A stretch of DNA of 64,000 nucleotides from assembly GCF_024055575.1 (NCBI RefSeq), contig NZ_JAMXOE010000018.1:1-64000 (forward strand), written 5' to 3'. This document shows positions 7,465-17,127 of the stretch, in pieces. The DNA comes from Mucilaginibacter flavidus (GTDB lineage Bacteria > Bacteroidota > Bacteroidia > Sphingobacteriales > Sphingobacteriaceae). The position numbers were made by a program, and so were the translations under genes. Each line of letters starts with the position of its first letter. The stretch's first letter is position 1. The notes under the pieces are model-generated. The model was not told the origin of the DNA. It saw only the letters and a list, made by a program, of their open reading frames with translations, and did not search any database.

Positions 7465-7787
7465 TAAGCTATTTCAGTTCTGGCGCGTATCCGGGCCGGC
7501 AAAAGAGGTGGACTCGTGCCCCGCTGTACATAGTTGTCCCTGTAAATTTGAGTGGGGGTTTACAGGTGTAAATGCCTTTTATTTTATAATGTATTGGAAA
7601 CCATAAATTTACCATGATGGCGGACTATACTGTTAACCCCGTTTGTTAACCCCCGATTAATATACTGATTGTCAATATATTATGAAAGTTAGAAACTAAA
7701 TAACGCTGATAATCAGTATGTTCCACAGTATTCCCAGGTGTTCCGCGTGTAAAAATGGAACGCTTGAGCCCAGCCGCAAAATCTAAA
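7465..7787. other. Non-coding spacer without recognised gene
   Basis: The first part contains a phrase (GCAAAAGAGGTGGA then CTCGTGCCC, about 7499-7519) that also occurs near 5799-5823, so it is more repeat debris. Two GTTAACCCC words occur close together near 7632-7652. Nothing else is recognised. Confidence 0.4.
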
Positions 7788-7822
7788 AAAAAGACCTGCC
7801 TTTCAACAAAGCAGGTCTTTTT
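7788..7822 (-). terminator. Rho-independent terminator of the M1 peptidase gene
   Basis: A 12-bp stem (AAAAAGACCTGC at 7788-7799 with GCAGGTCTTTTT at 7811-7822) has A- and T-runs on both sides, so it can work in either direction. It lies about 37 nt beyond the stop codon of the minus-strand peptidase gene. Confidence 0.75.
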
Positions 7823-7858
7823 CTCTTACTAAAGACTTCGGACTTTCGACTTCAGACT

Positions 7859-9826
7859 TTACTTAGCCGGCCAAACATTGTTCCTCCGCTCCACATCAGG
7901 CAACTGGTGGTCAGGATCGATTTCCAGCGACTGTATGGTTGCAGTTGACGGGTAGATAAACGTCCATGTGCCTTCGCGCTGCCAAACGTTTACCGGCAGG
8001 TGCAAAATTTCGGTTTTGCCATTGGTTTGGGTAACCTTTAAGTCGACAGGCATCGCCAGTTTTTCTTTGTTTACCAAAGTAATCAGTGCGCCATTGGCAG
8101 GGTTGTCTTTTATGTATTTTACGCTTTCAACAGCCTGGTCAACCTTGTCGGTGGTGAAAAACCATGGTCTAAAAAACCAGTTCAAATCCTCGCCCGAGGC
8201 ATCGTTCATGGCGCGGAAAAAGTCGTAAGGCAGCGGGTGTTTAAATGCCCAGTGCTTAATGTACTGGTTAAAGGCGTAGTCAAAACGGTCGGCGCCGAGC
8301 ACTACGTTGCGCAAAATATCAAGCCCTACAGCGGTTTTGTTATAGTACTGACCATAATCGTTAAGCCCCATAGCTTCGGGCGCAACCATTAACGGGTCTT
8401 TTGCTGTTGTCATAAATTTTACAATGCCGTTGGCAGGGCGGCCTTTGCTGTTAAAATATTCGCCGTTATTAAATTTCTCGGTCGAGTATTCGTTGATGAA
8501 AGTGTTAAAACCTTCATCCATCCACATGTATTTACGCTCGTTCGAGCCAACGATCATCGGGAACCAGTTGTGGCCGATCTCGTGCGTTACATCACCAAAA
8601 AGGTTACCGTTTTTAAGATTGCTCAAGCAGAAAATAGCGCCGGGATATTCCATACCCAATGCCACACCCGATACGTTTACTGCGGAGTTCCATGGGTATT
8701 CAAAATACTTAGCCGAGTATATCTCCATACTGGCTTTCAAATACTCTGTAGAACGGCCCCAAGAGTTACTGCCCGAACTTTCGGCCGGGTAAGCGCTCAT
8801 GGCAATACATTTACGCCCCGACGGCAGGTTAACCTTAGCGCCATCCCATATAAATGCGGTTGATGCACCCCAGGCAATATCGCGGGTGTTTTCCATTTTA
8901 TAGTGCCAGGTCAGGTTGCCTTTGAAAGGATGGGTAGCTGCCTGTCCAACTTCGTCAGGGGTAATAATGGCAACGGTTTTATCGCTCTTGCGCATCTCGT
9001 CGTACCGTTTTTGCTGTACATCGCTCAGCACCTGCGATACATTTTGCAGATCGCCCGAGCCTACAACTGTCATATTTGCGGGTGCGGTTATGTAGTAATC
9101 AAAGTCGCCGTATTCGCAATAGAACTCGCCAAGGCCCATGTAAGGCAGGGTGTTCCAGCCTTCCACATCGTCATAAACGCACATGCGCGGGTACCATTCG
9201 GCAATTTCGTAGACATAGCCCGCTTTAAACTTTTTGCGGCCCATGCGGTCGGCGCCATAAAAAGGGATAGCGAAGCTGTAGTTTATTTTTACCTGTATCT
9301 TTTCGCCTTTTGCAGCCATGGGTTTGTTCAATCTTATCTGCATGCGGGCATCTGTGATAACCGGGGTGGTGGCATAGGTGTCGCCTTTATAGGTAACGGC
9401 TACCGACTCGATATGGTAACCGCCCTTGCTAAAGCCGCGTACGTCAAAACGGTCGCCGCCTATTGGGGTGGTTGCGCCGCCGCGCGAATCGGGTTTGAAA
9501 AGGTTTTGGTCGAGTTGAAACCAAAGGTGGTCCAATTCATCCGGGCTGTTGTTAGTGTAGCTGATGGTGACCTCGCCGGTTATGGTGGTATCCTGCGGAG
9601 TTTCGTTTAATGATGCCTTTATCAGGTAGTCGGCGCGGTTTTGCCAGTAATGCTGACCGGGCTTGCCACTTGCCGAGCGGGTGCCATCGCCGGTAACCGG
9701 CCAGGTAATTGGCCCGAAGGCGTCGAGGTGGTTGTATTTAGGGGTATCGGTTTGCGCCGATGCTGAAGCAGCCATAAGCAAAAGGCCCAGTCCGCTTAGC
9801 AAATAGTTAAGTTTTAAATAACGCAT
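7859..9826 (-). CDS. M1 family metallopeptidase, exported
   Basis: A zinc metallopeptidase of the M1 (aminopeptidase N-like) family, about 655 aa. The zinc site HEIGH is at 415-419 with the third ligand Glu438, 18 residues on (HExxH-x18-E), in an MDEGFNTF context. The N-terminal sheet domain precedes it and a helical domain follows. A signal peptide (MRYLKLNYLLSGLG onward to ASAQ) sends it to the periplasm or outer membrane, where it probably trims peptides. An ATG nine codons upstream (9853) is in frame, but it falls inside the predicted -7 element; the internal ATG at 9826 gives a better signal peptide and has the A/T-rich context usual here. Confidence 0.9.
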   Translation of the reverse strand: MRYLKLNYLLSGLGLLLMAASASAQTDTPKYNHLDAFGPITWPVTGDGTRSASGKPGQHYWQNRADYLIKASLNETPQDTTITGEVTISYTNNSPDELDHLWFQLDQNLFKPDSRGGATTPIGGDRFDVRGFSKGGYHIESVAVTYKGDTYATTPVITDARMQIRLNKPMAAKGEKIQVKINYSFAIPFYGADRMGRKKFKAGYVYEIAEWYPRMCVYDDVEGWNTLPYMGLGEFYCEYGDFDYYITAPANMTVVGSGDLQNVSQVLSDVQQKRYDEMRKSDKTVAIITPDEVGQAATHPFKGNLTWHYKMENTRDIAWGASTAFIWDGAKVNLPSGRKCIAMSAYPAESSGSNSWGRSTEYLKASMEIYSAKYFEYPWNSAVNVSGVALGMEYPGAIFCLSNLKNGNLFGDVTHEIGHNWFPMIVGSNERKYMWMDEGFNTFINEYSTEKFNNGEYFNSKGRPANGIVKFMTTAKDPLMVAPEAMGLNDYGQYYNKTAVGLDILRNVVLGADRFDYAFNQYIKHWAFKHPLPYDFFRAMNDASGEDLNWFFRPWFFTTDKVDQAVESVKYIKDNPANGALITLVNKEKLAMPVDLKVTQTNGKTEILHLPVNVWQREGTWTFIYPSTATIQSLEIDPDHQLPDVERRNNVWPAK

Positions 9827-9850
9827 TTTAATATTTAATAATTTTCGGCG

Positions 9851-9883
9851 CAAATTAGCGAATTAAATTATGAAATTGGCAAA
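9851..9883 (-). promoter_or_regulatory. Predicted promoter of the M1 peptidase gene
   Basis: Read on the minus strand, TTTG (9883-9880) is followed after 22 nt by TAATTTG (9857-9851), close to the Bacteroidota consensus. This placement supports the downstream start codon at 9826. Confidence 0.4.
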
Positions 9884-9950
9884 GGAGGGATGTGCGAATA
9901 ACACCAATGCCGGTGTTGGGGGCTGGATACCTGCTTTGAGATATTTGCGT

Positions 9951-9996
9951 GAATTTTTAACCACAGAGATACGGAGAAGGCACGGAGGGCACGGAG
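9951..9996 (+). repeat. Degenerate CACGGAG-type repeat, left copy
   Basis: Reads like the widespread intergenic phrase ACCACAGAG..ACGGAG..CACGGAG. An inverted, roughly 70% similar copy lies at 10217-10263, beyond a 54-aa ORF. A shorter relative is found at about 18895-18920. Confidence 0.55.
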
Positions 9997-10034
9997 TTTT
10001 GATTCTTGTATATTTGTGATAGGATATAAATTTC

Positions 10035-10199
10035 ATGAAGAAAGATAATAAGCGTGATAATAAAACAAAGGCAGAATTATCCACCGCGCGTAATAGCCCT
10101 TACAATTCTGAATTTGTCGCAAAAGTATTAGCAGGAGAGAAAGCAAAAGAAGATGGTGAAAAGGGGCACAGGATTGACGTGGAAAATATGTGGAAATAA
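10035..10199 (+). CDS. Small antitoxin-like protein, 54 aa
   Basis: A 54-codon ORF starting ATGAAGAAAGAT. The first half is very basic and hydrophilic; the second half has the pattern Y-N-S-EFV-AK, then a charged linker, then RIDVENMWK. This resembles the C-terminus of small Bacteroidota proteins (DUF2683-like and related antitoxin-like families) that end YNPEFV..I......G....I..EDLWK. No toxin gene is adjacent, so it may be an orphan. It lies between inverted degenerate repeats at 9951-9996 and 10217-10263. The coding call rests on this C-terminal motif; function is not established. Confidence 0.55.
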   Translation: MKKDNKRDNKTKAELSTARNSPYNSEFVAKVLAGEKAKEDGEKGHRIDVENMWK

Positions 10200-10216
10200 T
10201 AAGAGTACCTCGATAG

Positions 10217-10263
10217 GTCTCTGCGCTCTCCGTGCCTCTTCTGCGCACTCCGTTGTTAAATTC
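10217..10263 (-). repeat. Degenerate CACGGAG-type repeat, right copy (inverted)
   Basis: The reverse complement matches 9951-9996 with small gaps. Together they frame the 54-aa ORF and could fold into a long imperfect stem. Confidence 0.5.
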
Positions 10264-10377
10264 GGCCCCGCTGCCTCGAAACAAGACTTCTCCATTTTTG
10301 TAAAACTTTTATCAAATCCAATTGATATTTAATTATGTGCATTTAATATTCGCAACTTTGCCGGCTAATAATCTGCT

Positions 10378-12384
10378 ATGAACCATCTTGCTAACTCCAC
10401 ATCGCCATACCTGCTGCAGCATGCCAACAATCCGGTTAACTGGTACCCCTGGGGACCCGAAGCCCTGCAAAAAGCCAAAGCCGAAAACAAGCTGATATTG
10501 GTGAGCATCGGTTACTCGGCCTGCCACTGGTGCCATGTAATGGAGCACGAAAGCTTTGAGGATGAAAGCGTGGCCGCAGTGATGAATGAATACTTTATTT
10601 GCATTAAGGTAGATAGGGAAGAACGCCCCGATGTTGACCAGGTGTACATGAGCGCTATACAATTGATGAGCGGGAGGGGAGGATGGCCGCTCAACTGCAT
10701 TTGCCTGCCCGATCAGCGGCCAATTTACGGTGGTACCTATTTTCGTAAAAACGAATGGACAAGCCTGTTGTTTAACCTGGCCGATTTCTACAAAACCAAA
10801 CCCGCAGAGGCTGAAGAATATGCCACCCGGTTAACCGAAGGAATACAGCAATATGAATCGGTTCCCTTTGTAGCAGAGCAGCCAGAATATTCCAAAGGCG
10901 ATTTAGAGTTGATTATCAACAGCTGGAAAAAATACTTCGATAAAACCGAAGGAGGTCTCGGCTCTTCGCCAAAATTTCCGATGCCGAATAACTGGCAGTG
11001 CCTGATGCGTTACGCCCATTTAATGCAGGACGAAAGTGTTGCAGAAGCGGTAAAATTAACTCTTCACAAAATGGCCTTCGGGGGGATATATGATCATGTG
11101 GGCGGCGGTTTTGCGCGTTACTCGGTTGACGACCACTGGCACGTGCCGCATTTTGAAAAAATGCTGTATGATAATGCGCAGCTGATCAGCATATACGCCG
11201 AGGCCTATACCTGGCAGCCGGATGAACTTTATCCGCAAATTACTAATGAGATAATTGAATTTTGCCAGCGTGAATTGATGTCGCCCGATTATGGTTTTTA
11301 TTCTGCGCTTGATGCAGATAGTGAAGGCAAGGAGGGCAAATTCTATATTTTTACAAAGACCGAGATTGAGGATATATTGAGCGCGGATGCGGAACTGTTT
11401 TGCATTTACTATAACATAACCGACGATGGCAACTGGGAAGAAGAAAACTCCAATGTCCTGTTCCGAAAAGAAAGCGATGCCAAATTGGCTGAAAAGCTAG
11501 GCCTACAGGTTGATGAACTGCTCGCTAAAATACAATCATACAAACAAAAAGTATTTAACGCCCGCAGCTACCGCATAAGGCCGGGGCTCGATAATAAAAT
11601 ACTGGCATCATGGAACGGGCTGATGTTAAAAGGCCTTTGCGATGCTTACCGGGCCTTTGATAAGCCGGAATACCTTAATATCGCGCTTAATAATGCCGGT
11701 TTTATCCTGGATAACTTAATAACCAAAGATGGGCGACTAACAAGAATATTTAAGACAGGTGATATAAACCAGGTTGCTTTTCTCGACGATTATGCCAATA
11801 TCATAGATGCCTTTATAGCCTTGTATGAAGTAACTTTTGACGAGCAATGGCTAAGCCATGCAAAAAGCCTTACGGATAAAGCTATCACTCATTATTACGA
11901 TGCGGAAAAAGGAATATTTTATTTCACCGCTGCTGATGACGAGCAGTTGATAGCCCGCAAATCGGAAATTATGGATGGGGTTATACCGGCCTCCAACTCG
12001 GTAATGGCGCGTAATTTGAAGAAACTTGGCTTGTTATTTGATAATGAAAATTACCAGGAAATTTCGGCACAATTGCTGCGAAACCTGGTGCCGAATTTGG
12101 CGCGATACGGCTCCAGCTATTCAAACTGGATAATGCTACTGATTGAGGAAGTGTTCGGTACCTACGAAATTGCCATAGCTGGCGATGATTTTGAGCGCCT
12201 GAGAAAAGAAATTGAAAATAATTATATCCCTAACAAAATTATGTTGGGTGGTAAAAAAGGAAGTTTACCTTTGCTGCAGGATAAGTTTGGCGCTGGTACA
12301 CAAATATTTATTTGTAAAGATAAAACATGCGGATTGCCTGCAACTAATACAAATGACGCGCTGACAGGGATTAACAGGTTTTAG
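10378..12384 (+). CDS. Thioredoxin-domain protein, DUF255/YyaL (SSP411) family
   Basis: The 668-aa product has the length and order of the YyaL/spermatogenesis-associated protein 20 family. An N-terminal thioredoxin-like DUF255 domain carries the motif CHWC at 49-52 within the characteristic WYPWGPEAL and [15 protein letters not shown] context. A long (alpha/alpha)6 glycosidase-like region follows, with [17 protein letters not shown] and [16 protein letters not shown] near residues 230-270. No signal peptide, so cytoplasmic. Its biochemical role is unclear; a thiol-redox or sugar-related function has been proposed for relatives. Monocistronic here. Confidence 0.9.
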   Translation: MNHLANSTSPYLLQHANNPVNWYPWGPEALQKAKAENKLILVSIGYSACHWCHVMEHESFEDESVAAVMNEYFICIKVDREERPDVDQVYMSAIQLMSGRGGWPLNCICLPDQRPIYGGTYFRKNEWTSLLFNLADFYKTKPAEAEEYATRLTEGIQQYESVPFVAEQPEYSKGDLELIINSWKKYFDKTEGGLGSSPKFPMPNNWQCLMRYAHLMQDESVAEAVKLTLHKMAFGGIYDHVGGGFARYSVDDHWHVPHFEKMLYDNAQLISIYAEAYTWQPDELYPQITNEIIEFCQRELMSPDYGFYSALDADSEGKEGKFYIFTKTEIEDILSADAELFCIYYNITDDGNWEEENSNVLFRKESDAKLAEKLGLQVDELLAKIQSYKQKVFNARSYRIRPGLDNKILASWNGLMLKGLCDAYRAFDKPEYLNIALNNAGFILDNLITKDGRLTRIFKTGDINQVAFLDDYANIIDAFIALYEVTFDEQWLSHAKSLTDKAITHYYDAEKGIFYFTAADDEQLIARKSEIMDGVIPASNSVMARNLKKLGLLFDNENYQEISAQLLRNLVPNLARYGSSYSNWIMLLIEEVFGTYEIAIAGDDFERLRKEIENNYIPNKIMLGGKKGSLPLLQDKFGAGTQIFICKDKTCGLPATNTNDALTGINRF

Positions 12385-12507
12385 TAATCGCCGCGTTGGT
12401 TAAAAACACAGAAAATAAGTAATCAATAAAATAACATCATAATAAGCCGGAAGTATCCGAATTTAATCCGTTAAATCTGCTGAATCCCGGTCAAAAACAC
12501 ATTTACA

Positions 12508-13005
12508 ATGAAGATTAACCCCCAACACGTAGTGTCATTAACTTACGATTTGTATGTTGACCAGGATGGCTCGGAAGTATTGCAGGAAAGCGCAACCGAA
12601 GAACAGCCGCTAACTTTTTTATATGGTGCAGGACAAATGCTGCCAAGATTTGAGGAAAACTTAAGCGCCCTTTCAACAGGTGATACTTATGATTTTCGTT
12701 TATCGGCCGAAGACGCTTATGGCGTATATGACGAAGAAGCCGTTGCAAATTTGCCGCTGGATATGTTTAAAGAAAGCGGCACGCCTGAAATTGGTACCGT
12801 ACTTCCTTTACAGGACAATAATGGTAACCGTTTCCAGGGAATGGTGGTATCAGTTGCTGAAGATTCGGTAATTGTAGACCTTAACCACCCGATGGCGGGG
12901 CAGGAGCTGCATTTTAAAGGCAACATCCTTAACGTTCGCCCTGCAACTCCAGAAGAACTATCTCATGGCCACGCACACGGTGCCGATGGTCATCACGCAC
13001 ACTAA
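12508..13005 (+). CDS. slyD: FKBP-type peptidyl-prolyl isomerase, SlyD-like
   Basis: The 165-aa protein has the SlyD architecture: a short FKBP half (residues 1-70, with PLTFLYGAG and the active-site segment LPRFEENL), an inserted flap/IF chaperone domain (about 75-130), the second FKBP strand set with LNHPMAGQELHFKGNI, and a His-rich tail (HGHAHGADGHHAH) that binds nickel or other metals. It accelerates prolyl isomerisation and acts as a chaperone in the cytoplasm. The tail is shorter than in E. coli SlyD. It is convergent with the lacI-type gene, with an inverted repeat between them. Confidence 0.9.
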   Translation: MKINPQHVVSLTYDLYVDQDGSEVLQESATEEQPLTFLYGAGQMLPRFEENLSALSTGDTYDFRLSAEDAYGVYDEEAVANLPLDMFKESGTPEIGTVLPLQDNNGNRFQGMVVSVAEDSVIVDLNHPMAGQELHFKGNILNVRPATPEELSHGHAHGADGHHAH

Positions 13006-13016
13006 TATTTAGTCTG

Positions 13017-13074
13017 AAGTCTTGAGTCTTAAGTCAGTAGTCGTTTTGACTTACGGCTTAAGATTCAGGACTTT
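13017..13074. terminator. Imperfect inverted repeat between convergent slyD and lacI-type genes
   Basis: The arm around AAGTCTTGAGTCTTAAGTC (13017-13035) pairs imperfectly with CGGCTTAAGATTCAGGACTTT (13054-13074) around a T-rich loop. It overlaps the last codons of the LacI-type gene. Probably a bidirectional terminator built from a degenerate AGTC-rich repeat. Confidence 0.45.
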
Positions 13075-14096
13075 CTACTCGTCGAACCCCTTATAATCAG
13101 CGCTGGTTTAATATCTATAGTTTTGGGTATTTCGCTGGTATTGGTATTACCAAGCTCATCGAAATATAAATTTGCTACGGCCCTGCCCATATCCATACTA
13201 AACTGGTCGATTGTAGTGATTGACGGGCTTGTTATTTCTGTAAATGCCTCATTCGAATAACCGCAAATGCCCAACTGCGAGGGTACTTTTATTTGCATCC
13301 CGTTAGCTACTTCCAATACGCCGAGGGCAGAAAAATCAGACGTCGATGCAAATATGGCATCGGGTGCATCCGGCAGGTTTAAGAGTTTTTTTGTAGCCGC
13401 AGCGCCTAATTCTTTGGTCCATGCGTTTTCTACCACGTAGGCGCTATTTACTGGCACGCCGAATTTTTTCAAGGCCCTTAAATACCCGTTTTTTCGCTGC
13501 CGGAAGATGTTCAAATTTTGGGGGCCCTCCAGTAAAGCTATTTTTTTATAACCCTGCTCAAGCATATGGCACACCGCCTCAAACGACGCCTGCTCATTAT
13601 CATTTATAACTTTTAAGGTCTGCAGTTCATCCGCCACGCGGTCAAACTGTATCAGCTGAATGCCCTGGTCTATTACATTTTGTAAATGGTCGTAATTAAG
13701 GCTGTCTACAGAAACCGAAATCACAATGCAGTCAACATGCTGGTTAATTAGTGTATTAACACATTTTACTTCCTTTTTATATTGCTCGTCCGACTGGCAG
13801 ATAACCAGGTTATAACCTTTCTGATAAGTCGAATCCTCAATGCCGGCGATTACATTGGCAAAAAAGTTTTGGTTAATACGAGGCACCACCACGCCAATGG
13901 TTTTGCTTTCGCCCTTCCGTAAATTCGAGGCAAGCGTATTGCGTTTATAGTTTAATTCGGCTGCTGTTTTTTGTACCAGCAGCCTTGTGGCTTCATTTAC
14001 ATAACCGTTATTGCTAAGCGCTCTGGAGACCGTAGACGCTGTTACATTAAGCTTTTGAGCTATGTCATAAATGGTTACCCGTTTCTTCTGCTTCAT
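13065..14096 (-). CDS. LacI-family transcriptional regulator of the xylose locus
   Basis: The N-terminal LacI helix-turn-helix (VTIYDIAQKLNVTASTVSRAL, residues 7-27) and hinge (NYKRNTLASNLRKGES) precede a periplasmic-binding-protein-like sugar domain (TIGVVVPRINQNFFANVIAGIED onward). About 343 aa from the chosen start. An in-frame ATG 15 codons upstream (14141) would put the perfect palindrome at 14127-14140 inside the coding region; the start at 14096 (MKQKKRVTIYDIA) matches the usual family N-terminus. It is divergent from xylB, so it probably represses xylBA and the symporter, released by xylose or a derivative. The ligand is inferred from neighbours. Confidence 0.88.
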   Translation of the reverse strand: MKQKKRVTIYDIAQKLNVTASTVSRALSNNGYVNEATRLLVQKTAAELNYKRNTLASNLRKGESKTIGVVVPRINQNFFANVIAGIEDSTYQKGYNLVICQSDEQYKKEVKCVNTLINQHVDCIVISVSVDSLNYDHLQNVIDQGIQLIQFDRVADELQTLKVINDNEQASFEAVCHMLEQGYKKIALLEGPQNLNIFRQRKNGYLRALKKFGVPVNSAYVVENAWTKELGAAATKKLLNLPDAPDAIFASTSDFSALGVLEVANGMQIKVPSQLGICGYSNEAFTEITSPSITTIDQFSMDMGRAVANLYFDELGNTNTSEIPKTIDIKPALIIRGSTSRKS

Positions 14097-14110
14097 AACT
14101 TTTGTAAATA

Positions 14111-14140
14111 TGCAGAAATATTTTTCTGCAATCGATTGCA
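14111..14140. promoter_or_regulatory. LacI-type operator between lacI-type gene and xylB
   Basis: TGCAATCGATTGCA (14127-14140) is a perfect 14-bp palindrome with the central CG typical of LacI-family operators. It overlaps a second inverted repeat, TGCAGAAA / TTTCTGCA (14111-14118 and 14123-14130). The site lies between the divergent starts and touches the predicted xylB -33 element, a good position for repression. Confidence 0.7.
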
Positions 14141-14164
14141 TATTGAAAAATTAATTTAAATTCG
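14135..14164 (+). promoter_or_regulatory. Predicted xylB promoter
   Basis: ATTG at 14135-14138 and TAAATTCG at 14157-14164 (seven of eight matches to TAnnTTTG) are separated by 18 nt. The -33 half overlaps the palindromic operator, so repressor binding would occlude it. Confidence 0.4.
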
Positions 14165-14215
14165 TCGCTGTAAATAATTTATAAACCACCGCTCGCCGGG
14201 CTACTTGTTGTGCAC

Positions 14216-15694
14216 ATGTTATTATTAGGTATTGATATAGGTACGTCTTCCATAAAAGTTTCAGTTGTCGATGCCGCATCGCAAAAAGTGATGGCATCGG
14301 TTCAATACCCCGATGAAGAATCGCCTATTATAGCGCTGAAACCCGGATGGGCAGAGCAGTCGCCCGATACCTGGTGGGAGCACACACAGCATGCCATACA
14401 GCTTTGTAATAAAGCTGTTGCTTATAATTCTGCTGACATTGCTGCTATAGGCATAGCCTACCAAATGCATGGTTTGGTTTTGGTTGATAAGGAACAGAAT
14501 GTGCTGCGCAATAGCATCATTTGGTGCGACAGCCGAGCAGTTGAAATTGGCGATAAAGCGTTTGACGCTATAGGGCAGGAGCAATGCCTGTCGCATTTGC
14601 TTAATTCCCCAGGTAATTTTACCGCATCAAAACTAGCCTGGGTAAAAGCCAATGAGCCGGAGGTTTACGGCAAAATAGATAAAGCCATGCTGCCGGGCGA
14701 TTTTATTGCCATGAGGCTCACGGGCGAGGTTACTACTTCCATATCCGCACTTTCCGAAGGCGTTTTTTTTGATTTTAAAACGAATAGCCTCTCGAAAGAT
14801 ATCATCAACTATTATGGGTTTGATGAAGCCCTATTCCCCGAAGTAAGGGAAGTATTTTCTCCGCATGGAAATCTGCAGCCATCCGTTGCACAAAAATTAA
14901 ACTTAAAACCGGGTATACCAGTTACCTATAAAGCCGGCGACCAGCCTAATAACGCGCTTTCACTAAATGTATTAAATCCGGGCGAAGTCGCTGCGACAGC
15001 AGGCACCTCGGGTGTAATATACGGCGTTACCGACCAGTTGGGGTATGACAAGCAATCGCGTGTTAACACATTTGCTCACGTAAACTATACCACGCAACAA
15101 CAGCGCCTGGGCGTACTGTTATGTATCAACGGCGTTGGCAGCATGTACCGCTGGCTGAAACAAACTTTTGGAGCAACAGAAAGCTACCTGCAGATGAATG
15201 CTAAAGCAACCGAAGCACCGGCCGGGAGTGATGGACTTTCCGTTTTACCCTTTGGGAACGGGGCCGAGCGTATGCTGAACAACAAAATGGTGGGTGCTCA
15301 TTTTCATAATATCGATTTGAATATCCATACCCAGGCGCATGTAATTCGGTCGGTGCAGGAAGGAATAGCATTTTCTTTCCGCTACGGACTTGATATTATG
15401 CGCGAAAACGGCATGAACCCTACTGTTATCCGCGCCGGCAAAAACAACCTGTTTTTAAGTGACCTGTTTACCGAAAGCTTTGTAAACATAACTGGCGTGC
15501 CCGTCGAGCTCTATAAAAATGATGGCAGCGTAGGGGCAGCCCTGGGTGCGGGCATAGGTGCGCAAATATTCTCGTCGCCGGCACAGGCGTTTGAACATAT
15601 GCATGCGATACAAATGGTTGAGCCGGCCGGCAAACAACTCGAACCCGCCTACCAGCAATGGAAAGCATTAATTGAAAAACAATTAACAAACTAA
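14216..15694 (+). CDS. xylB: Xylulokinase (FGGY carbohydrate kinase)
   Basis: Phosphorylates D-xylulose with ATP to xylulose 5-phosphate. The FGGY fold is evident: phosphate-1 motif LGIDIGTSSIKVSVVD at the N-terminus, WCDSRAVEIG near 105, the catalytic-aspartate region YKAGDQPNNAL near 243, and GTSGVIYG. About 492 aa, full length. A GTG two codons upstream is in frame (14210), but the ATG at 14216 starts exactly at the conserved first strand. First gene of a divergent xylB-xylA-symporter set opposite a LacI-type regulator. Confidence 0.92.
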   Translation: MLLLGIDIGTSSIKVSVVDAASQKVMASVQYPDEESPIIALKPGWAEQSPDTWWEHTQHAIQLCNKAVAYNSADIAAIGIAYQMHGLVLVDKEQNVLRNSIIWCDSRAVEIGDKAFDAIGQEQCLSHLLNSPGNFTASKLAWVKANEPEVYGKIDKAMLPGDFIAMRLTGEVTTSISALSEGVFFDFKTNSLSKDIINYYGFDEALFPEVREVFSPHGNLQPSVAQKLNLKPGIPVTYKAGDQPNNALSLNVLNPGEVAATAGTSGVIYGVTDQLGYDKQSRVNTFAHVNYTTQQQRLGVLLCINGVGSMYRWLKQTFGATESYLQMNAKATEAPAGSDGLSVLPFGNGAERMLNNKMVGAHFHNIDLNIHTQAHVIRSVQEGIAFSFRYGLDIMRENGMNPTVIRAGKNNLFLSDLFTESFVNITGVPVELYKNDGSVGAALGAGIGAQIFSSPAQAFEHMHAIQMVEPAGKQLEPAYQQWKALIEKQLTN

Positions 15695-15754
15695 ATATTA
15701 AAATTAATCGGTGAAATCATTCTCCAATCGGTGTAATCAAAAAAAACAATAATC

Positions 15755-17083
15755 ATGAGCATAATCTTAGGCGAAAAAGAATTTTTTAAAGAAATAGGTC
15801 AAATAAAATTTGAAGGGCTGCAGTCAGATAACCCGCTTGCTTTCCGTTGGTACGACGAAAATAAAGTAGTTGCCGGCAAACCAATGAAAGACCATCTGCG
15901 ATTTGCGTGTGCGTACTGGCATTCGTTCTGCGGCAATGGCGCCGACCCGTTTGGCGAACCTACCCACCTGTTCCCCTGGGGCGTAAAAAGCGATGCAGTT
16001 GAACGCGCGAAAGATAAAATGGATGCCGCGTTTGAGTTTATCACCAAAATGGGCATGAACTACTACTGTTTTCATGATGTTGACGTGGTTGACTACGGCA
16101 ACGATGTAAACGAAAACGACCGACGCCTGCAGGCCATGGTTGATTATGCCAAACAGAAACAAGCCGCCAGTGGTGTAAAGTTGCTTTGGGGCACTTCAAA
16201 CCTGTTCAGTAACCGCAGGTATATGAATGGCGCCGCCACCAATCCCGATTTCCATGTACTGAGCCACGCTGCTGCACAGGTAAAAGCTGCACTTGACGCT
16301 ACCATAGCACTCGGCGGCGAAAATTATGTGTTCTGGGGTGGGCGTGAAGGCTATATGACCTTATTGAACACCGACATGAAACGCGAGCAGGAACACCTCG
16401 CTAAATTTTTACATACGGCAAAAGATTATGCCCGCAAACAAGGCTTTAAAGGCACATTCTTTATCGAGCCAAAACCATGTGAGCCAACCAAGCACCAGTA
16501 TGACTATGACGCAGCAACCGTTTTTGGTTTTTTACAGAAATACGATTTGCTGAACGATTTTAAACTGAACCTTGAAGTTAACCACGCTACATTGGCCGGT
16601 CATACTTTCCAGCATGAATTGCAGGTAGCTGCCGATTCAGGTTTGCTTGGCTCGATTGATGCCAACCGCGGCGACAGCCAGAACGGCTGGGATACCGACC
16701 AGTTCCCGAACGACATCAACGAGGTTACTGAAATAATGATGATTATACTTGAAGCAGGTGGTTTCCAGGGTGGCGGCATAAACTTCGACGCAAAAATACG
16801 CCGTAACTCAACCGACCCGGCTGACTTATTTTATGCCCACGTTGGTGGCATGGATGTTTTTGCCAGGGCATTAATTACTGCCGATAATATTCTCCAAAAA
16901 TCAGATTATCTTAAACTGAGAAAAGATCGTTATGCATCTTTTGATACTGGCAAAGGCAAAGAATTTGAAGAAGGAAAGTTATCATTGGAAGACTTACGCG
17001 CCTATGCTGTTGAAAACGGCGACCCTAAAACAACAAGCGGCAAACAAGAATATATCGAAAATTTGATAAATCGATATATATAG
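15755..17083 (+). CDS. xylA: Xylose isomerase
   Basis: Converts D-xylose to D-xylulose, supplying xylB just upstream. The 442-aa length and sequence fit the longer class II isomerases. Recognisable metal and substrate motifs are YYCFHDVDV near residue 105, the [11 protein letters not shown] signature near 190, [15 protein letters not shown] near 233, and [19 protein letters not shown] near 300. Gap to xylB is 60 nt, containing two copies of a degenerate AATCGGTG(T/A)AATCA phrase. Cytoplasmic. Probably cotranscribed with xylB. Confidence 0.95.
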   Translation: MSIILGEKEFFKEIGQIKFEGLQSDNPLAFRWYDENKVVAGKPMKDHLRFACAYWHSFCGNGADPFGEPTHLFPWGVKSDAVERAKDKMDAAFEFITKMGMNYYCFHDVDVVDYGNDVNENDRRLQAMVDYAKQKQAASGVKLLWGTSNLFSNRRYMNGAATNPDFHVLSHAAAQVKAALDATIALGGENYVFWGGREGYMTLLNTDMKREQEHLAKFLHTAKDYARKQGFKGTFFIEPKPCEPTKHQYDYDAATVFGFLQKYDLLNDFKLNLEVNHATLAGHTFQHELQVAADSGLLGSIDANRGDSQNGWDTDQFPNDINEVTEIMMIILEAGGFQGGGINFDAKIRRNSTDPADLFYAHVGGMDVFARALITADNILQKSDYLKLRKDRYASFDTGKGKEFEEGKLSLEDLRAYAVENGDPKTTSGKQEYIENLINRYI

Positions 17084-17127
17084 TTTATAATTGTCAAACC
17101 AACATTAAAAACCAAATACAATAACTA

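Noticed and set aside
8903-9610. 235-aa ORF antisense to the M1 peptidase gene
   Set aside because: A shadow of a well-supported gene; no domain and no start context.
9863-10284. Two overlapping minus-strand ORFs around the small 54-aa gene
   Set aside because: Their composition is odd, they have no motif, and they run antisense to the better-supported plus-strand ORF and through repeats.
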